From positions 1,508,501 to 1,572,500 of the forward strand of contig CALZFC010000019.1 in NCBI GenBank assembly GCA_945643635.1: 64,000 nucleotides of DNA, in the 5' to 3' direction. Position numbers and translations under genes: made by a program. Each line of letters opens with the position of its first letter. Within the stretch, counting starts at the first letter, position 1. Shown in pieces: positions 1-13,680 of this stretch. Under the pieces are notes generated by a model. That model saw only the letters and a list, made by a program, of their open reading frames with translations. It searched no databases and was not told the origin of the DNA. This stretch comes from Allodiplogaster sudhausi (lineage: Eukaryota; Nematoda; Chromadorea; Rhabditida; Diplogasteridae).

Positions 1-1868
1 TATTTACAAGATTTTCCATTTTGGTGAATATGCATTGTTTTGTAGAGTTTTTGAGCTTAATGGATGCAGAACATTGCCCTGAAGACAGAAATAACAATGA
101 ATTCTGAAAACAAAAATGTTACAGGCCTTAATTTCGCTTGGCCTCTTTTGGCTATAGCCGCTATAGCCGCTATAGCATTGACCCCTGGCCGCTGAGCGGT
201 ACTGTATGTATGTGCATGCATACACAAATACAAGAGGCAGACGTCAATAGTATCTTGCATGAAGCATAATAAATTAAATATTCCACAATTAATGAAAAAA
301 AATTAACAGAAGCAGAAGCAAGAACCGCGTTCCACTGAAAATATTCATGTTATGTTGTTTACCGCCCAGACATAGTAATGTAGTTATGGAAGTTAAATGG
401 GCGGTCTTGAATAAGATGAACATTGTCGAAGAATGTGCATGCAGGAGAGCATAAAAAGCAAGTGAGGTTTGCCCCTATATCCATTCGTATATAATGCATA
501 CATATGTATGTGCATATTATATAGATATGCATATACGCATGTACATTCATACATACGCAAATGTGTACATATGTACATACCTACCAGAATGCATATGCTT
601 AGTTGAATGAACATAGCAGATTCTACTAATGAGAATAAGCGTGCAAACTAACAATAAGAATCCAAACGAGACAACCAAGATAATCAAAATGGGAAACACC
701 ATTCCGTATTATCAACATCTCAATGCAGTAAAAGCTTTTAATTGTCTACGTGAGGCTACCCTTGAAAATGCACTTGATAAGAATTGAAAGAGATAATCGC
801 TGTCTCCGGTACGTAGAGATTCACTTGAACAACTCCTAATACGTAAAGCAGAAGATTAAAAAGGTAAGAAGGGTAGCGAAATGCACATTCACAGGGCTAC
901 TGAGAATCAGAGAGGGCTCGATTCCAACACAGCAAAGATTTTTTTCAAGTGTGTTTATACATTTGTTTACCCAGATGATCCACATCAATGCAGCATATAG
1001 TAACAAGTATCTTGGTGACTACTAATAAGCTAGTAATTTGCGATTATGTGTCAAGATAATTGAGGAGTTTTTTTGCTTATAAGGGAAGAAGACTCAAACA
1101 CCTTCCAGGCGGAAACACTATCAGTTGGGATGCTTCATCCATACTGAGAGTATCTAATCATTTTCCTTAATGATTCACTGAGATAAATATGTTTATGCCC
1201 ATTCGTTAATGAAGAAATCTGGAAACACTTCAATCTAAAAGCTTCGTGAGAGAAACGACTTTCCAATCAATTATTATGGCCAAGAAAGGGCGCAAATGGA
1301 AAGGTTCACCATGCAAATTTAAGTTATTCCCCGGATTGCTAATTTAACGTGAGTTCTCACATCAAATTCAAAGAAATGCGACAAGGAAAAACAATAAAAG
1401 TTGTATTGTTCACTACTGCTACAACATACAGCGCTTGTAACATGTACATATTTGTGCCTGCTGACATGAACATAATGCATGGTCATTCACAGCCAGGGAA
1501 GACTTGTGCAATGAGAAAGCGAGATTTAGACAAAAAGAGAATCTGGATGAAAGATCTCCATGCTTAGTTTTAAACACAAACACAGTGAAAGTGAATAAAG
1601 TGTACTGTGAATCTCTCACAACCCTGTTCTTTGCCAGACAATTCATAATACATACATATTCTGGAAGTGGAATAAACATTCCCGAAAAAGTTTTTTTTTT
1701 ATTCCCAACCGCACGTATTCTTCCAGAGCTGACTGTGAGAATATTTGGGTAGAAAGAACTAGAATAACGTTCATTAATTGATTGCGTTACTAACACTTTT
1801 CTAATCGTAAGATAATTATATACACGATATTTTGATGCTAATCTCGAATCATTTATATTATCCAAAAA
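1..1868. other. AT-rich stretch, no gene assigned
   Basis: No exon with convincing splice sites and coding character was found. Around 152-173 there is a short tandem repeat with the unit TATAGCCGC, and 475-580 is rich in TATG/ACAT repeats. A 148-codon open frame on the minus strand (1865-1419) has low-complexity AT-rich composition and no family resemblance that I can see. Confidence 0.5.
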
Positions 1869-2123
1869 TTAAGCTCCAGCTTTTTCACGTACATAATAAT
1901 TGACGGCGGCCATCTTGCCATAAGTGCAGTCCTTAAGGAGTGAAAGAACAATGTCCAATGACAGGAAAAGACACATTTGTCTCACAATCAGACCACGATA
2001 TCCTCTGCACTTTCTATTCAGTTCAGTGACTTTGAATAATTGTAGCGCCACTTCTTTTAAATCGTGCGATTTCAACAACAATGGGAGCATGAAAGCAGTG
2101 ATGCCAAGTGCAATTAAAGCCAG
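1869..2123 (-). CDS. Putative last coding exon of an unrecognised gene
   Basis: The minus strand has an 84-codon open frame that begins directly after a good acceptor (pyrimidine-rich run then CAG, just above 2123) and ends with TAA at 1869. The start is hydrophobic (LALIALGITAF, LPLLL), followed by a mixed basic/helical stretch containing TELNRKCRGYRG and LSLDIVLSLLKDC, and it ends VREKAGA. It could be the C-terminal part of a helical or membrane protein. I do not recognise the family, and upstream exons at higher coordinates were not found. Supporting points are the acceptor in phase and the non-repetitive composition; against it, there is no partner exon and no clear poly(A) signal. Confidence 0.35.
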   Translation of the reverse strand: MALIALGITAFMLPLLLKSHDLKEVALQLFKVTELNRKCRGYRGLIVRQMCLFLSLDIVLSLLKDCTYGKMAAVNYYVREKAGA

Positions 2124-3330
2124 CTGCTCATTAAAAGAAAATCATCTCTCAGCCTTTTTTCCAAACTGTGAATGGGTAAAGTTTGTGCCACGGAATGCAC
2201 GAGAATGCAAGAGAGGTCGCCTTTAACTTCTCGGAAGCTTAAAAAGACAATTGCGTTTATGGGCATTAATCAAAATGCCAACAAGCACGCAGCTAAAGTT
2301 TTATGATGAACGAGTGAAAATGCCTGGCGATGACAGATTACTTGTTCAGAATTAGATTGATATATTCGAGCGGTGAGGTTATGGCAGTTTCGCTCAGATA
2401 CATATGGTAGAGTGCCAAGCGAACGTACATCCATACATGTATCTGATTATAGATATGTATGTATATACATGTACATACGATTAACGGTCTTATAACATAT
2501 ATATAATAAATTGAATAACATGTATATAATAACTTCATTTCAAGTATGCTCATTTTAACAATGCTGTATAATTTAATCCGCAAATACTGAAAGCGCTGGA
2601 GAATGAAAAGAAATTCTTTTGATTACTCCGTGTGTCGCATGGAATTGGTGGAAACTTGCATGCATAAATCATTCGCCAAATGTGTGAGAAACAATAATTC
2701 TGCTATTGTTTGAAAGGAACAAGAAGCTTCGAGGAAGCAAGACTCAACTTGTTGAAAAGAAAATATCCACTGACTGAATCAAACTGCAGAAATCTCACCT
2801 TTCATGCATCTGGAAGTTTGGGAATTGATAGTAACCAGTGAAACCTTCAGAAAGTAGTAAATGTGTTAGCTTTTCAATTTTTTAATGAAGGATTTGTATT
2901 TAGACAAAGCACAATTGCCCAATGTATGCAATGGATGTACATGTATGTATGTATGTATGTGCACATACACATGCATATCTATGAATACTGAAAATGATTT
3001 CAGCATCTTTATAGATTTAAATTTTTAATGTCAAGGTATTGTCAATGTCTTATATTTTGATATGTGTATTTAATATCTCGATTGGCCAAAGGGGCGGTGT
3101 TTCTCCTTTCCGCCCTCCTCCAACCCGGCATAGCCCGAGGCGTCATCGATTGCATTCCTTCTCTTGCTTACTCTGTGCATTGTCGTAGGAAGAGGAAGAG
3201 CGATGAATTCTCTGAAGAGGGGAGAAGAGCAAGACAGAGAGGAGAGGGATCGGCCGGAAAAGAGAGACGACCGACAGCGAGAGGACTTTCGTCTTATATC
3301 GCCGATCGCCTTAGGCAATACGAGAGAGCA
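2124..3330. other. Intergenic sequence
   Basis: No gene recognised. A short (TATG)n repeat lies at about 2938-2962. Open frames here are short and AT-rich. Confidence 0.5.
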
Positions 3331-3760
3331 CACGATCAGTGCAGAGTGGTAGAGAAGGAGACAGAGAGAGAGAGAGAAAGAGTAGAGAAAGAAGGGTACC
3401 GGGTGGACAGAGTGGTGTAAGAGGCTGGAGGCCCGAGGTAGCACAGGCTGGTGCAGCGCGAGAGAGTGACAGCTGCAGGATAAAACAGCGATCGAGAGGG
3501 AGAGAAGAGATCATGGGAAAGAGAGGAGAGGAATAATGAATACAGAGAGAGAGAGAGAAAGGAAGAGATACAGAGAGATAGAGAGAAGAAAGAGAGAAGA
3601 GAGCAGAGAAGAGAGAAAGGGCATCCACAAGCAGGCACGCACTCTCGTGTCGTTTGCGTTGCACTATCGTGTGTGTGCGCGACCTGGTCGCGAAAGCCTC
3701 CAGACGAGAGTGAGAGAGTGTGTGATTGAGAGAGACTTAGAGAAGAAGAGAAAACTGTGC

Positions 3761-3795
<35 letters not shown>

Positions 3796-4678
3796 ATGCT
3801 GGTTGGTGCTGCTGCTCACCTACCACCAGCCACTCCGCCTTCCTACCACAACTACCAGCAGCATCACTCACACTTATTCCCTTGTCACAGCCGATTGTAT
3901 CGGTTTGGGCTTTACTGATCCTTAGCATAGATATCTTTTTCTACCCATCGATACCTTGCTATCAAATAAGTTGCTTTAAATTATTTATTTTTTACTTTTC
4001 CCTAAATCCTGAATTATGCAGTGGACACATCCTTTTGAAAGTCTTTGAATTATTCGTACTGAGACTTGTTTTCTTTTTTTGCATTTTCCATCCATTAATC
4101 TTAAATCCTCTGTTACGTCTCTCTCTCTCCCTTTCTCTCTTTCTCTCTCGCTCTCTCATTTCCCTGTACCCTCTTCCACTTCTCCATTCCTCTGCTCCTT
4201 TCACTTTTCAATGTCCAATGTATTCCTCGCCAGCCATAATGGTACCGCTTCTGCTGTAAGCCATAACCGGATCCGGTAGAACCACTCCTAGCAGCTCTTC
4301 AGGGGATGCAGCAGGAGAAAGCTGAAGGATAGAGAGAGAGAAATAGAATGGAAAAGAGTGAGAGAGAAAGAGAGAAAAATGAGAGATCTTCGAGAGACGA
4401 AGAGAAGTAAGAAACGGAATGCTTGACATTACGGTATGCTTTGGGAGCGAAAGGTGGCATCTCTGCCAGCGAGGATCAGGGTTTCCCTTCCCTCCCTCCC
4501 CATTCGCAACACTGGCTGTCACGGCTAAGGGAGCTTCATTTCCTCGCTACACTACTCATACTTTCTCCTTTTCTGCACGTTCTTACCGGATTTCTAGCAG
4601 CTTTCCTAACTTCTAAAAGTGCGTGAGACCAAGTAAGACCACACTTTTCACATGCGAACTGCACGGGGAGAAAGAGAA

Positions 4679-4715
<37 letters not shown>

Positions 4716-5808
4716 AGGGACAGAGAGAGAGCGAAAGATAAATGAAGAATGCACTCTTGGCCCGTTATTGCCTTCTTCAAAGTGCATTTCAGCACACTTT
4801 GGCAACGGTCACGTGCACTTCGCTACGTCTTTTCATCTGCTTTTCTCATTATTTCTTCCCTAGTTTTTTCTGCCTCTGCTCGCGGCATTCCGCTACATCG
4901 AGGCAGCATGTCTCCACTCTCTTCTTTCTCTTTCTCTCTCTCTCTCTCAGTCTCCCTCCTCCCCTCTCTCTCTCTCAGTCTCCCTCCCCTCTCTCTCTCA
5001 TTCTCTCTCTCCCTCCCTCTCCCTAACTCGCTTGCTCTCTTCTCTCGAGAAGTGCGAGTGCACTCTTTAGAAGTGTTTGGTTTGCAAGTGCAGCCTCGTG
5101 TGGTCTTCTTCTGCCTAAGGTCCCCTGCCCCCTCCTCTCTTACTACCTCTTTCGGGCTGTCTGGACGCATGGCCGAGTGGTCACAACACAGCTGATGCTC
5201 TCTCTCTTTTCGCCACGCTCTCTCTCTATTTCTCTCTCTTTCTCTCTCCTTTTCTCTCTCATCCGCTCTCCACCACTGCTTACGTCGATATTCGTATAGC
5301 CACTGGTCAGGGAATGCGAGAGCGGCCACGAGGAGGCGCGTGCGTGGGGCGTGGTCAGGCGGCTAGTGGTGGACACTCCCTCGCCTCAGGCCTTCTCTCT
5401 CACTCTCTCACTTTATCACTCTCTCACTCTCTCACTCTTTCACTCTCTCACTCTCTCACTCTCTCACTCCCTCACTCTCTCACTCTCTCACTCTCTCACT
5501 CTCTCTCACTCTCTCTCTCTGTCAATCTCACTCGCTCACTCTCTCGCCCCAGGCCATCTCTTCCACTCTCGCACTCTCTCCATTTCACTCTTCTCCGAGT
5601 GGTGCGTTGTACAAGAGACGACTGAAAAAGAAGTGAGAGAGCGAGAGAGGCGCGGAGAGAGCAGACAGAGAGAGTGACTGGCCGCGCCATTCGGGAGCGG
5701 CGGAAAAAGCGGAAGCGATGCTTTTTGCACACCTTGCATACCACCAAAAACAAGAAGAAGAGAAGAGAAAGAGAAGTAGAGAATGAGAAGATGGAGAATT
5801 CAGAGAGA

Positions 5809-5858
<50 letters not shown>

Positions 5859-7800
5859 GAGAAGAGAGTATGAGAAGGAATAGAGCACTTATCGCTCTGC
5901 TTTTTACCCTTTCTTGCCTTCTCAAGTCCCCTTCTCTCTCTCTCTCAGTCTCTCTCTCCCACCCTCCCCTTTCTCCATTCCCCATTCTGCACTTTTGCCT
6001 GAGGCGCCTTCCGGTTCAGCTTCTACTCACCTCGGCCGCTGCATTTTGGAGTCCCCCAATCTTCTGACGTCGCCGTTAGCCATCTCCCCTCCATCTCTCT
6101 TCTCTCTTCTCTCTATCTCTATCCTCTCTTTGTCTTCGTCTTTTTCTGTCTCCCTCTATCACACGCTCCTCCTCTCTTGCCACCGTTCCCCTCCTTGGTT
6201 AGCCACTCGAACCGATGCTCTCCTCTGGTGAGGCGACACCTCCCTCAGTCACTCACGAAACCCAACGATTACACAATCCACTTTCTTGATACTGCAGTTC
6301 CAATGGAAATTCTCGTGTGCTCTTCATGCATTAATCTTTATTGATTACTTCCGAATGAATGAACTACTCCGAATCTCATGATGCATGACTACTTGAGTGG
6401 AATGTCTTCTCTTGCAGGAGCCTCCCCTTGCGTGGGGGGCGTAGCCTCGAACTGAGGGGGCCGCGCGAGCGGAAGGCGGGAGGCCGACTTCAGGCTGGGG
6501 CAGAGCACAATTCCATGCAGTTCAACCATCACACAACTCATGACGTCATCTTGATGAACTGGTAAGAACACTCATTTTCTCTTATCGCTATTGAAGTAGA
6601 GCGAAGATTTATTTCTACCTTTTCTCATAATAAAAAATTGTCAAGTGAGCCTGTATATTTTATCAATTAAAATTCAGTTCGTGAAGCTTGTATTCCACTG
6701 CACCGTCACATTACCAGCGTGGCCAGTGCATCTTTCTGCTCTCTTCTTCCTCTTCCTTCCGAGTTCGAACTCCAATGTTCTCGGCAGGTCTGAAGTCGCC
6801 AGCCTCTCGTCCCGCCCTTCTTGTACAATTATTGCATATTTATTCTATTTACTTATTGATTGATGTGTAGATTTTCGTACACATGTATTGCCAACCTTTT
6901 GTTCCCCTGTACATATACCGTACCTTTCCACCGTAATCTGGCAAGAATGCCATCCCAACAAGGCACAAGAAGCCGTCTTTCTACCCGCTGCTGAGCGTTG
7001 TCTTTCATTCCCTCTCGTGGACCTGACTGCTTTGCTACAATTGCCCAGAGGCATGCACTGTAACACATCATTTCTTCTTCTTTTCTCTCTTCTCATTCTC
7101 TCTCTATTTCTAGTGATATTTCTCTCTTTCTCTGCCCTCTCTCCCTCCTTTGCTCCCAAGAATGGGCGCTTTTTCCTGGCCGGCCTGGCGCCGACGAAAA
7201 CGGGTTCGGCACTGATGGCACCCAACTAGAGCAGTTCAACCCTTCGAGGAGTGGGACTGCGAGTCTTTTCACTCTCGGTCAAACATCAGTACAGCAGTGA
7301 GGCATTTGCATTAAAACATGTAATCACTCTCTTTTTTAAAGTTTTCTTTTGAACTTCCAGCTGTTTTATCCCGCAACGAACACACTCACGACGCACTCTC
7401 CTTAAGTCCTGCTTCGTCGCCAGCGGCGCATACATGGCAATTCCCACCTCATTTTGATGTTCATTCCTTTTCTCTCTTTTCATCGCTGCTTTCCTCGTTT
7501 GCTTCAACTATTAACATCTCGAAGCAAGACGAAAGCGCAACCTAATTTCATGTTTTCCTTCATCTAATCGAGTGTCGCTTCTCCTAACCCACAACCAACA
7601 CAAAAATACGCCCGAGGGCGATTTGACCATTCTTTGGTCTGGTCGAGTCTTCCCGAAGGCTGCGGTGGCGACGAAGCGTCGTGCGAACTGTTCGGGCCGC
7701 ATCATTCTTCCCTCCCTTTCTCTCTCTGTCTTTTCTCTCTCCCTCTGCTTTCTCCGTGCTCTCTCGCTCCCTCTCACTCTTCACTGCATAGGCCATCGAC
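3331..7800. repeat. Block of alternating GA-rich and CT-rich microsatellite runs
   Basis: Purine (GA) runs at about 3355-3385, 3540-3800, 4325-4390, 4670-4732 and 5630-5880 alternate with pyrimidine (CT) runs at about 4115-4160, 4915-5035, 5205-5265, 5395-5625, 5930-6130, 7080-7145 and 7705-7790. The run at 5395-5515 is built from an almost regular CTCTCA unit. Long open frames rich in Arg/Glu or Ser/Leu in this block are products of the repeats and were not called as genes. Confidence 0.9.
6418..6561 (+). other. GC-rich island flanked by splice-like signals; possible exon of unknown gene
   Basis: A GC-rich, repeat-free segment sits inside the GA/CT block. On the plus strand it is bounded by a strong acceptor (TCTCTTGCAG) and a strong donor (CTG|GTAAGAA), and one frame is open throughout. 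The minus strand also has an open frame across it (6571-6389), so strand and coding status are unresolved. It could be an exon of a non-coding RNA, an exon of an unseen gene, or a regulatory island. Confidence 0.3.
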
Positions 7801-10800
7801 GTGCTCCAGACCGACCCGCCCTTCTAATAGCAAGGATATAACATTTCTCATTCGTATTAGTAACAGAAGAAGCAAGCTTGGCCGTGTCTACACCTTGCAT
7901 GCCCCTGGATCTGCTCAGGCCGCGTATGGGAAACTCGCTCCATTCGTTACTCACTCATACATAATCGTACCATATTCGCTGCTCTACATGCTTCAATCTT
8001 TCTTTCTGTCTTTCACGATGCTAACTTTAGCCTGATATGTCTTTCAGTAGTTGACTTCTTTCTCCGCTTAGTCTTTCTGCCGCTGCCCTTTTTCGACTCG
8101 TACAATGTCTTTCAATCTCTCCTGTCTTTCGTCCCTGCAAGTCTTTCATAGAATGGCTCGAAGTAGTCTTTCTTACTGTTTCCTATTACTTTATGTCTGA
8201 ATGTTTTCTTTCAATCTGCTGGCTCAAGCACTGCCACTGAATGTTTCGGCACTCATCGTTCTTTCTCGTTCATTGTAATCTCTCAATGTCACCTCTGACT
8301 CTTTCTCTCTCAATCTCTCGACTTCCTCTTATCTCTAACCGAATACTAGAGTAAGAACAAGACGGAAACAAGTACGAACAGGCCCCGGATCTCTCTTGCC
8401 TGGTTGATCAAGCTGTCCAAAGGCGCGGTATCCACAAACACGAACCCGTCCATTCATGTTTATGACAATCCATTAATCCTTTCCTTCTATGTAATCTGTA
8501 TTCAACATTCATTTATATCCTTACTACTTTCACTAACCGAATAAAGGAATTTCATCGGGACGATTGTATCCGACATGAAAACATATCTCACTCGACTCCA
8601 GTCTTTAAATAAAATAAAAAAAGAAAAAGAAAAAAAATAATCCAATGAAAAATCGTCAAATGCACACTTAATTATTTTCATTTATATCAGTAAGTTAAAC
8701 TCTTAACTATTCTTTCTAAAATAACAATCTCATAAGGGCTACTAGTGGTTGAAATAAACTTATGGAAGAAATCCAAAATATTGCTTGGTTATGTATTTTT
8801 TAAACGATTATTTCTGATAATTGTCGCTTAAATTCCTGCTTCTCTTTACCATTTGTCTTTAAAGAAATAAGCAGGTATTTACTTATCTCGGAATAAAAGG
8901 TTCACAGTGAATCGCAGCAACTGATGCTCTAGATCAACCGCTCGGGACCGTCGTTCTCTTTTAGAATTAAATATAGATTCTACCTTTCATTCTGAACTAC
9001 AAAAAAACCAGAACATCGGCTTTGTTCAATGGTTTTGGAATGCATAAGTTCACATGATGAGGGAACCCCATCAATCCAGTTCGACTGGCAGGACTGGTGA
9101 TCATCGAGAGGGAGCAAAGAATGCTAATAACGGAAGCCTCTCCATAGACAGAGGAGTTGAAAAGTAAGATATATATCATTCGATTATCTTATTAGTTTTA
9201 CATGAATGCATGTACACATTTTCTCAAGAACTTGTACCATTTTCCAAAATTTTCGATGAGCTACATATATCACTTAAAATTTTCTTTGAATTTCGGCGGT
9301 GCTAGCAGTCATGCTGTATGTACATATTTGTATGCCATCAGCCCTTGTTATCCCCCGCTTTAATATAGATATGTATGAATACGTACTAGTATATTTTTCA
9401 GGTTTTTTTTTCAGATGTCCTATTAGTAATCAGCAGTCCGTTGGGACATATGGATATTTTTTTCTAAAATGTCATTCTTCATTTGCTAATGTCTCGATGG
9501 CAGAACTTTCGAGTGATGGAGGATTAATTCAAAATTTGGCCACGGGTGGGAAGGATCGAGGGGAACCAAGTCAAAGAAAGGCAGAAGAAAAAGGGAGATC
9601 GAATGAGAGGATCTCCTTAGTGCAAGAGAACTTCCTTTACAGAACTGCTGTTTTACAAAATTTTTGCATGGACTCCAATTGTATAAAGAACTAAAAAAGA
9701 GATGTTGCTACGAGAATGTTCGATCTATGCCCATACATACCGTGCTTGATGGCAATAGAAACTCGAAGAATTATCATTTTAAAGTTGAGCTGATTATCCT
9801 ATCGATTCCGAAGATCACTCATTCATTCATACCTATTTCTTCTTATCTGGATGATGTGAACCATTTTGTATTGATAACGATATTGATGCTACTGAATGTT
9901 AGACAGCTACATATGAACATACATACATAGTGCTAGTAAACCAGTTTCCTATAAATATTCTGAGTCTTACGAGACTGGCATGAGATGAAACAGGAAATCC
10001 AGTTTTATTACAGATTATAGCAAAAGAGTACTTCTTCGAAATATTAGCGTAAGAAAGCTGAAATGAATGTCATGGAAATTAATAGTTGGATTCCAAATAG
10101 AAAATTATGACGGTAGTTTAGTAACCGGATCATCTTTGCTATAAAGAGTGAATAAATGAAACGAAGCTTTTTTTCTGACATTTTGTTTTACCGAAACAGG
10201 CTAACGAAACCCTCGAAGCACCATTACTAAAAAATGTGTAGAAGCAAAAAAAAACCTTTACATATACAATGACAAAATAAATAGCGATACAATCCTATGG
10301 CAACATTTTATGGCAGCTCGTGTACACGGTTTCTTATACAGTAGCCCTATCTTTGTGTTTATACATCTTTAGCGAATTCTATTACTGTTATATTCCACCG
10401 AGGCGTTTGGGCAACCCGTGAGGTGAGAGTGATTGAAATATGCATCGTCTCCTTTTAGGAAGTGAACGAGTGAAGATTTAGTCCTTGATTAAACAGGGCG
10501 AATTGTGAGAGAAATGACAGGGATTTACAGATGAAAAGAGCTGAAATGAGTTGTTGTTATAAGGCGGTAGATGAAGGAGAAGTGACGTGACCGAGGAAAG
10601 GAGTCGCCAGCATTGTATTCTTAATTAACAACGTAACGTAAAAGAGATCCACAAGATGGCACTTTCGATAGTGTATATTTTTCATTATAAAATGAACTGA
10701 TTGGTGTAGTTATTTATAGATAATATATTATAGAGAGACGACTATATTAGACCCATGCCTCGTACTGCTTTTTGTTGGCTTCTTTCTAGCTAAATTAAGC

Positions 10801-10804
10801 TTAC
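7801..10804. other. Gene-free stretch downstream of the basonuclin-like exons
   Basis: No exon could be joined to the zinc-finger gene in the expected phase 0, although its 3' end should lie below 10805. A plus-strand open frame at 9299-9694 has mixed composition but no convincing splice partners. This stretch lacks the GA/CT runs seen on either side of the gene. Confidence 0.4.
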
Positions 10805-13680
10805 CTGAAGATATCTCTGAAGCAAGAAGAGATGCATGCTAGCCGATGACGTCATGGCATTGCTGCAGCCGACAGAAGACAGCGGAGAATGGAAGAAGGC
10901 AGAATCCACTTGGGGAGGGGAGACCGCCGTCGATCTAACACATTCATCATGGGCTTGTTCACCGAATTCTCTTACATGCATTCACACATGGATTTATGTA
11001 CATATGTATTTATGTATTTTTTTTACTTATGTATGTACATAGATGAGAGGGTCCGAATCCCTCTGATCAAAATGTCAAGCAATGTGGTAAGCTTACTGTG
11101 CCGAAGCTTCGGCCGGTGCTCCTCCACTGGTGAGATCGAGTGGGAGGAGAGCGGAGAGGGCGGCGGCCGCAGTCATGGCCGGCTTCTTCTTCTGCACGTC
11201 CGAATCTCCACTCGCTCGTCTTTCTTCGTCCACCGAAGAATCCGCTCCTCGCTTACGAGAGACCTTTATTTATCAACATATAGAATGCTCTCCTGTGGCT
11301 TCAATCATCACGTAAAGAAAGAGTTCTAACAGCGATGAGAGCTGCTGCGTCGACGGCACGGCTCGAGGAGCCGGGAGTAGAAGAGCCGGCGAGAAGGCGG
11401 TTGGGGTCAGGCATGTGCAGCTTCATGTTCTTGTTCTTCGAGTGGCGATTCCTGCGATGAGACTAAAGCGTTTCCGAATTTGTTTTCATCTTTAACTTGG
11501 TAAGAAAGGAGTTAATAATTATTTTCGATAATTAGTTAACCCTTTTATTTTTTTTATGAGGAACCTGCTTCGCCTGCTCGTGAATTCCTTGGTGCAGCCT
11601 GGAACCGTGCACATTTGCATCTCTTTGAGATGCACTGCCGAAGTGTGGATCTTCAAGGCGCCCTAGACAGCCGTCTTTGTTATTCAGTTTCTTTATTAAT
11701 CTTCTGAATACTCACTTTTTTGCAAAATTTAAAATGCGACCAACCTATACTGTGCAATCTGTTTGCAATTTTGGAGAAGCATATTATGAATATATGTTTT
11801 TTTTAGATATCCTCCGAATAGATTTTTAGATATCCTCCGAATAGATTTTTTTCTATTCCCTATTTATTAAGCAGTGCAGAAAGTTTACCTTTCCTTCGTT
11901 ATATGAACATATATATGTATTTGTGTATATATGCACCAATCATATGTGCGTACATTTATATATACATATGTATGTATGTATGTATTTACATACATTACTA
12001 TTCATTTCACATTCTCTCCCCGATGCTTTCTGTTCCTTTTGATGTATGACGCCAGCTCACAATCAGTCTTCATGTGATGTTGGGGACCACCCCTCGGGAA
12101 GTTGCTGACCCCGCTCCCTATCCGTCACAGGCGATTCAGTGTGAAAGCCATCCTTCTACCAGCCTCCCCCCTTCCTATCTCTCTGCTCTGCACTGATTGC
12201 ATATCGAGGGACCGGAGTCAATAGAATATGTTACCACATCCTTTAGACGATGAGTAAAAAAAAAAAAATAAATGAATAAATACATGCTAGTTGAAGAAAT
12301 CGTAGAATTAACCTTGTCGCAGTATGTCTTTTTGCAGATGTCGCAAGTGACTCGTTTCTTGGAAGCAAGTGCGCCTTGCCTTGCTTCCTTCCCTTCGCCA
12401 CTCGCATCCGCACGCTAAACCGTGCTCATTTTATAGTAAACTTTCTCCCCCAACAAAAAACCAAGTAGACTACATGGCCCGGGGGAAATAAAAATATGAT
12501 GACTAATTCCACTATTTTTTTTATTATTGTGATGTCTTTGAATGATCTTGCACCGGCAACGTAATGTTTTCCTCAAGCGAATTTGCTTTTCTCTGAACTT
12601 CCTTGTTCCAATCTTCCTCATCGGCTAGTGGATACAGATTGCACTTGGATAATTGTTCGCGTAACAGTGGTGGCATTTTCAAAACTTCGTGGTTGATGGG
12701 AACTATGTTGTTTTGCTCCCATTTGAGTTGAACACGGGTGACAGTCATCCGCTGTGTATAATGAACCACATAAACAGGCTGGATTTGTTAGTTCCTCGTT
12801 AAATGGAGCGCGGTCTCAGCGCGACTTCATTGACTTACGGTAGACGAGCCGGTGTGGTCAGTCCGCTCGCTAGCTCCGTCTTCCTCCTCCTCTCCTCCTT
12901 CATCCTCTTCGTTGTCATCTTCTTCTTTCACACTTTCCGATATCGAAAGTCTGAAGTGGTTTTGATTAGAGGATAAGTGTTATGTTTTTATTGCTCTTCT
13001 TATATGTTGAATGCTTCTTTTTATAGTTATGTAAGCGCATACCTTTTTCTTGGATTTGGCTCTCCACTCTTGGTTGGGCTGCTGAGTGAGGGGAGAGAAG
13101 GTGTGCCTGGGGCTACGGATTGGACAGCTGATGACGGCAGTGAAGAGAAGAATGGTCCTAAGAATTAGCAGCTTGTCATTTTTATTCTCATCTTTAAGCG
13201 GTTTATTTCTATCTCAAATATCTATTGTTAACATCTCATATTAAATCAATTTATTCACGGTCAAAAAGTGACACGCATATTAACTCATTGGATTTCTTTT
13301 TCGTTTTGTTAGTGCATATTCCTGCATAAGTACATACATACAATACATATGTAGGTGCATGCTTTCAGGCAATTCCTTCTTTTTTAAACTAAAAGTTTTA
13401 AATGCAATGATGGTGAAGACAAAATGATTGGAGACGGAATCGAGGGAGAAACCGTTGAAAGGAAATTGTGCAAGAAGTTGCTGAGGCGAAACAAGACTCG
13501 CCGCTGGCCAAGGCGGCAGGGGAGCCAGTCCTGTAAAGAAACAGGTAATATTTCATTTTTAATCTCTAAATTTTGTTATTAAGTATTTCTATGAAATTGA
13601 GCGTAATTCTGGCCTGCAGCTCTGAGTTGGGTGAGCAGTGGAAGATAGCCGGGAGGGAGCAGCGGCGCCAGTCTCTCCAT
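10805..13680 (-). CDS. Basonuclin/disconnected-type paired C2H2 zinc-finger transcription factor (3' end not found)
   Basis: Ten exons join in phase (minus): 13680-13614, 13530-13453, 13157-13043, 12950-12839, 12778-12554, 12414-12313, 11662-11565, 11451-11331, 11251-11097, 10934-10805, giving 401 codons before a further donor. Seen: a finger with Cys223/Cys226 and His239/His244 (KKRVTCDIC, YCDKGALKIH), then a second with Cys251/Cys256 and His269/His278 (TSRRSRNRHS, KLHMPDP). This closely spaced pair with the GALKIH, HLKEM and SRRSRNRHS signatures is the hallmark of the basonuclin/disco family, nuclear DNA-binding regulators of cell identity. Exon 4 is strongly acidic. Intron 1 starts with GC. 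The ATG at 13680 is the first in frame in its exon, but the frame stays open upstream, so the true start may be further 5'. Downstream C-terminal exons remain unidentified. Confidence 0.87.
11806..11850. repeat. Short tandem duplication in an intron
   Basis: A unit of about 23 bases (AGATATCCTCCGAATAGATT followed by T) occurs twice in direct succession within intron 7 of the zinc-finger gene. Confidence 0.85.
11905..11990. repeat. TATG/ACAT microsatellite
   Basis: Runs of TATG and ACATA units lie in intron 6 of the zinc-finger gene. The same type of repeat recurs at about 475-580, 2938-2962, 35612-35668, 36779-36802, 42130-42190, 51632-51672, 54533-54560 and 56996-57065. Confidence 0.85.

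Noticed and set aside
8399..8420. CCTGGTTGATCAAG resembles the 5' start of 18S rRNA (CCTGGTTGATCCTG).
   Set aside because: The match stops after about 12 bases and nothing like rRNA follows.
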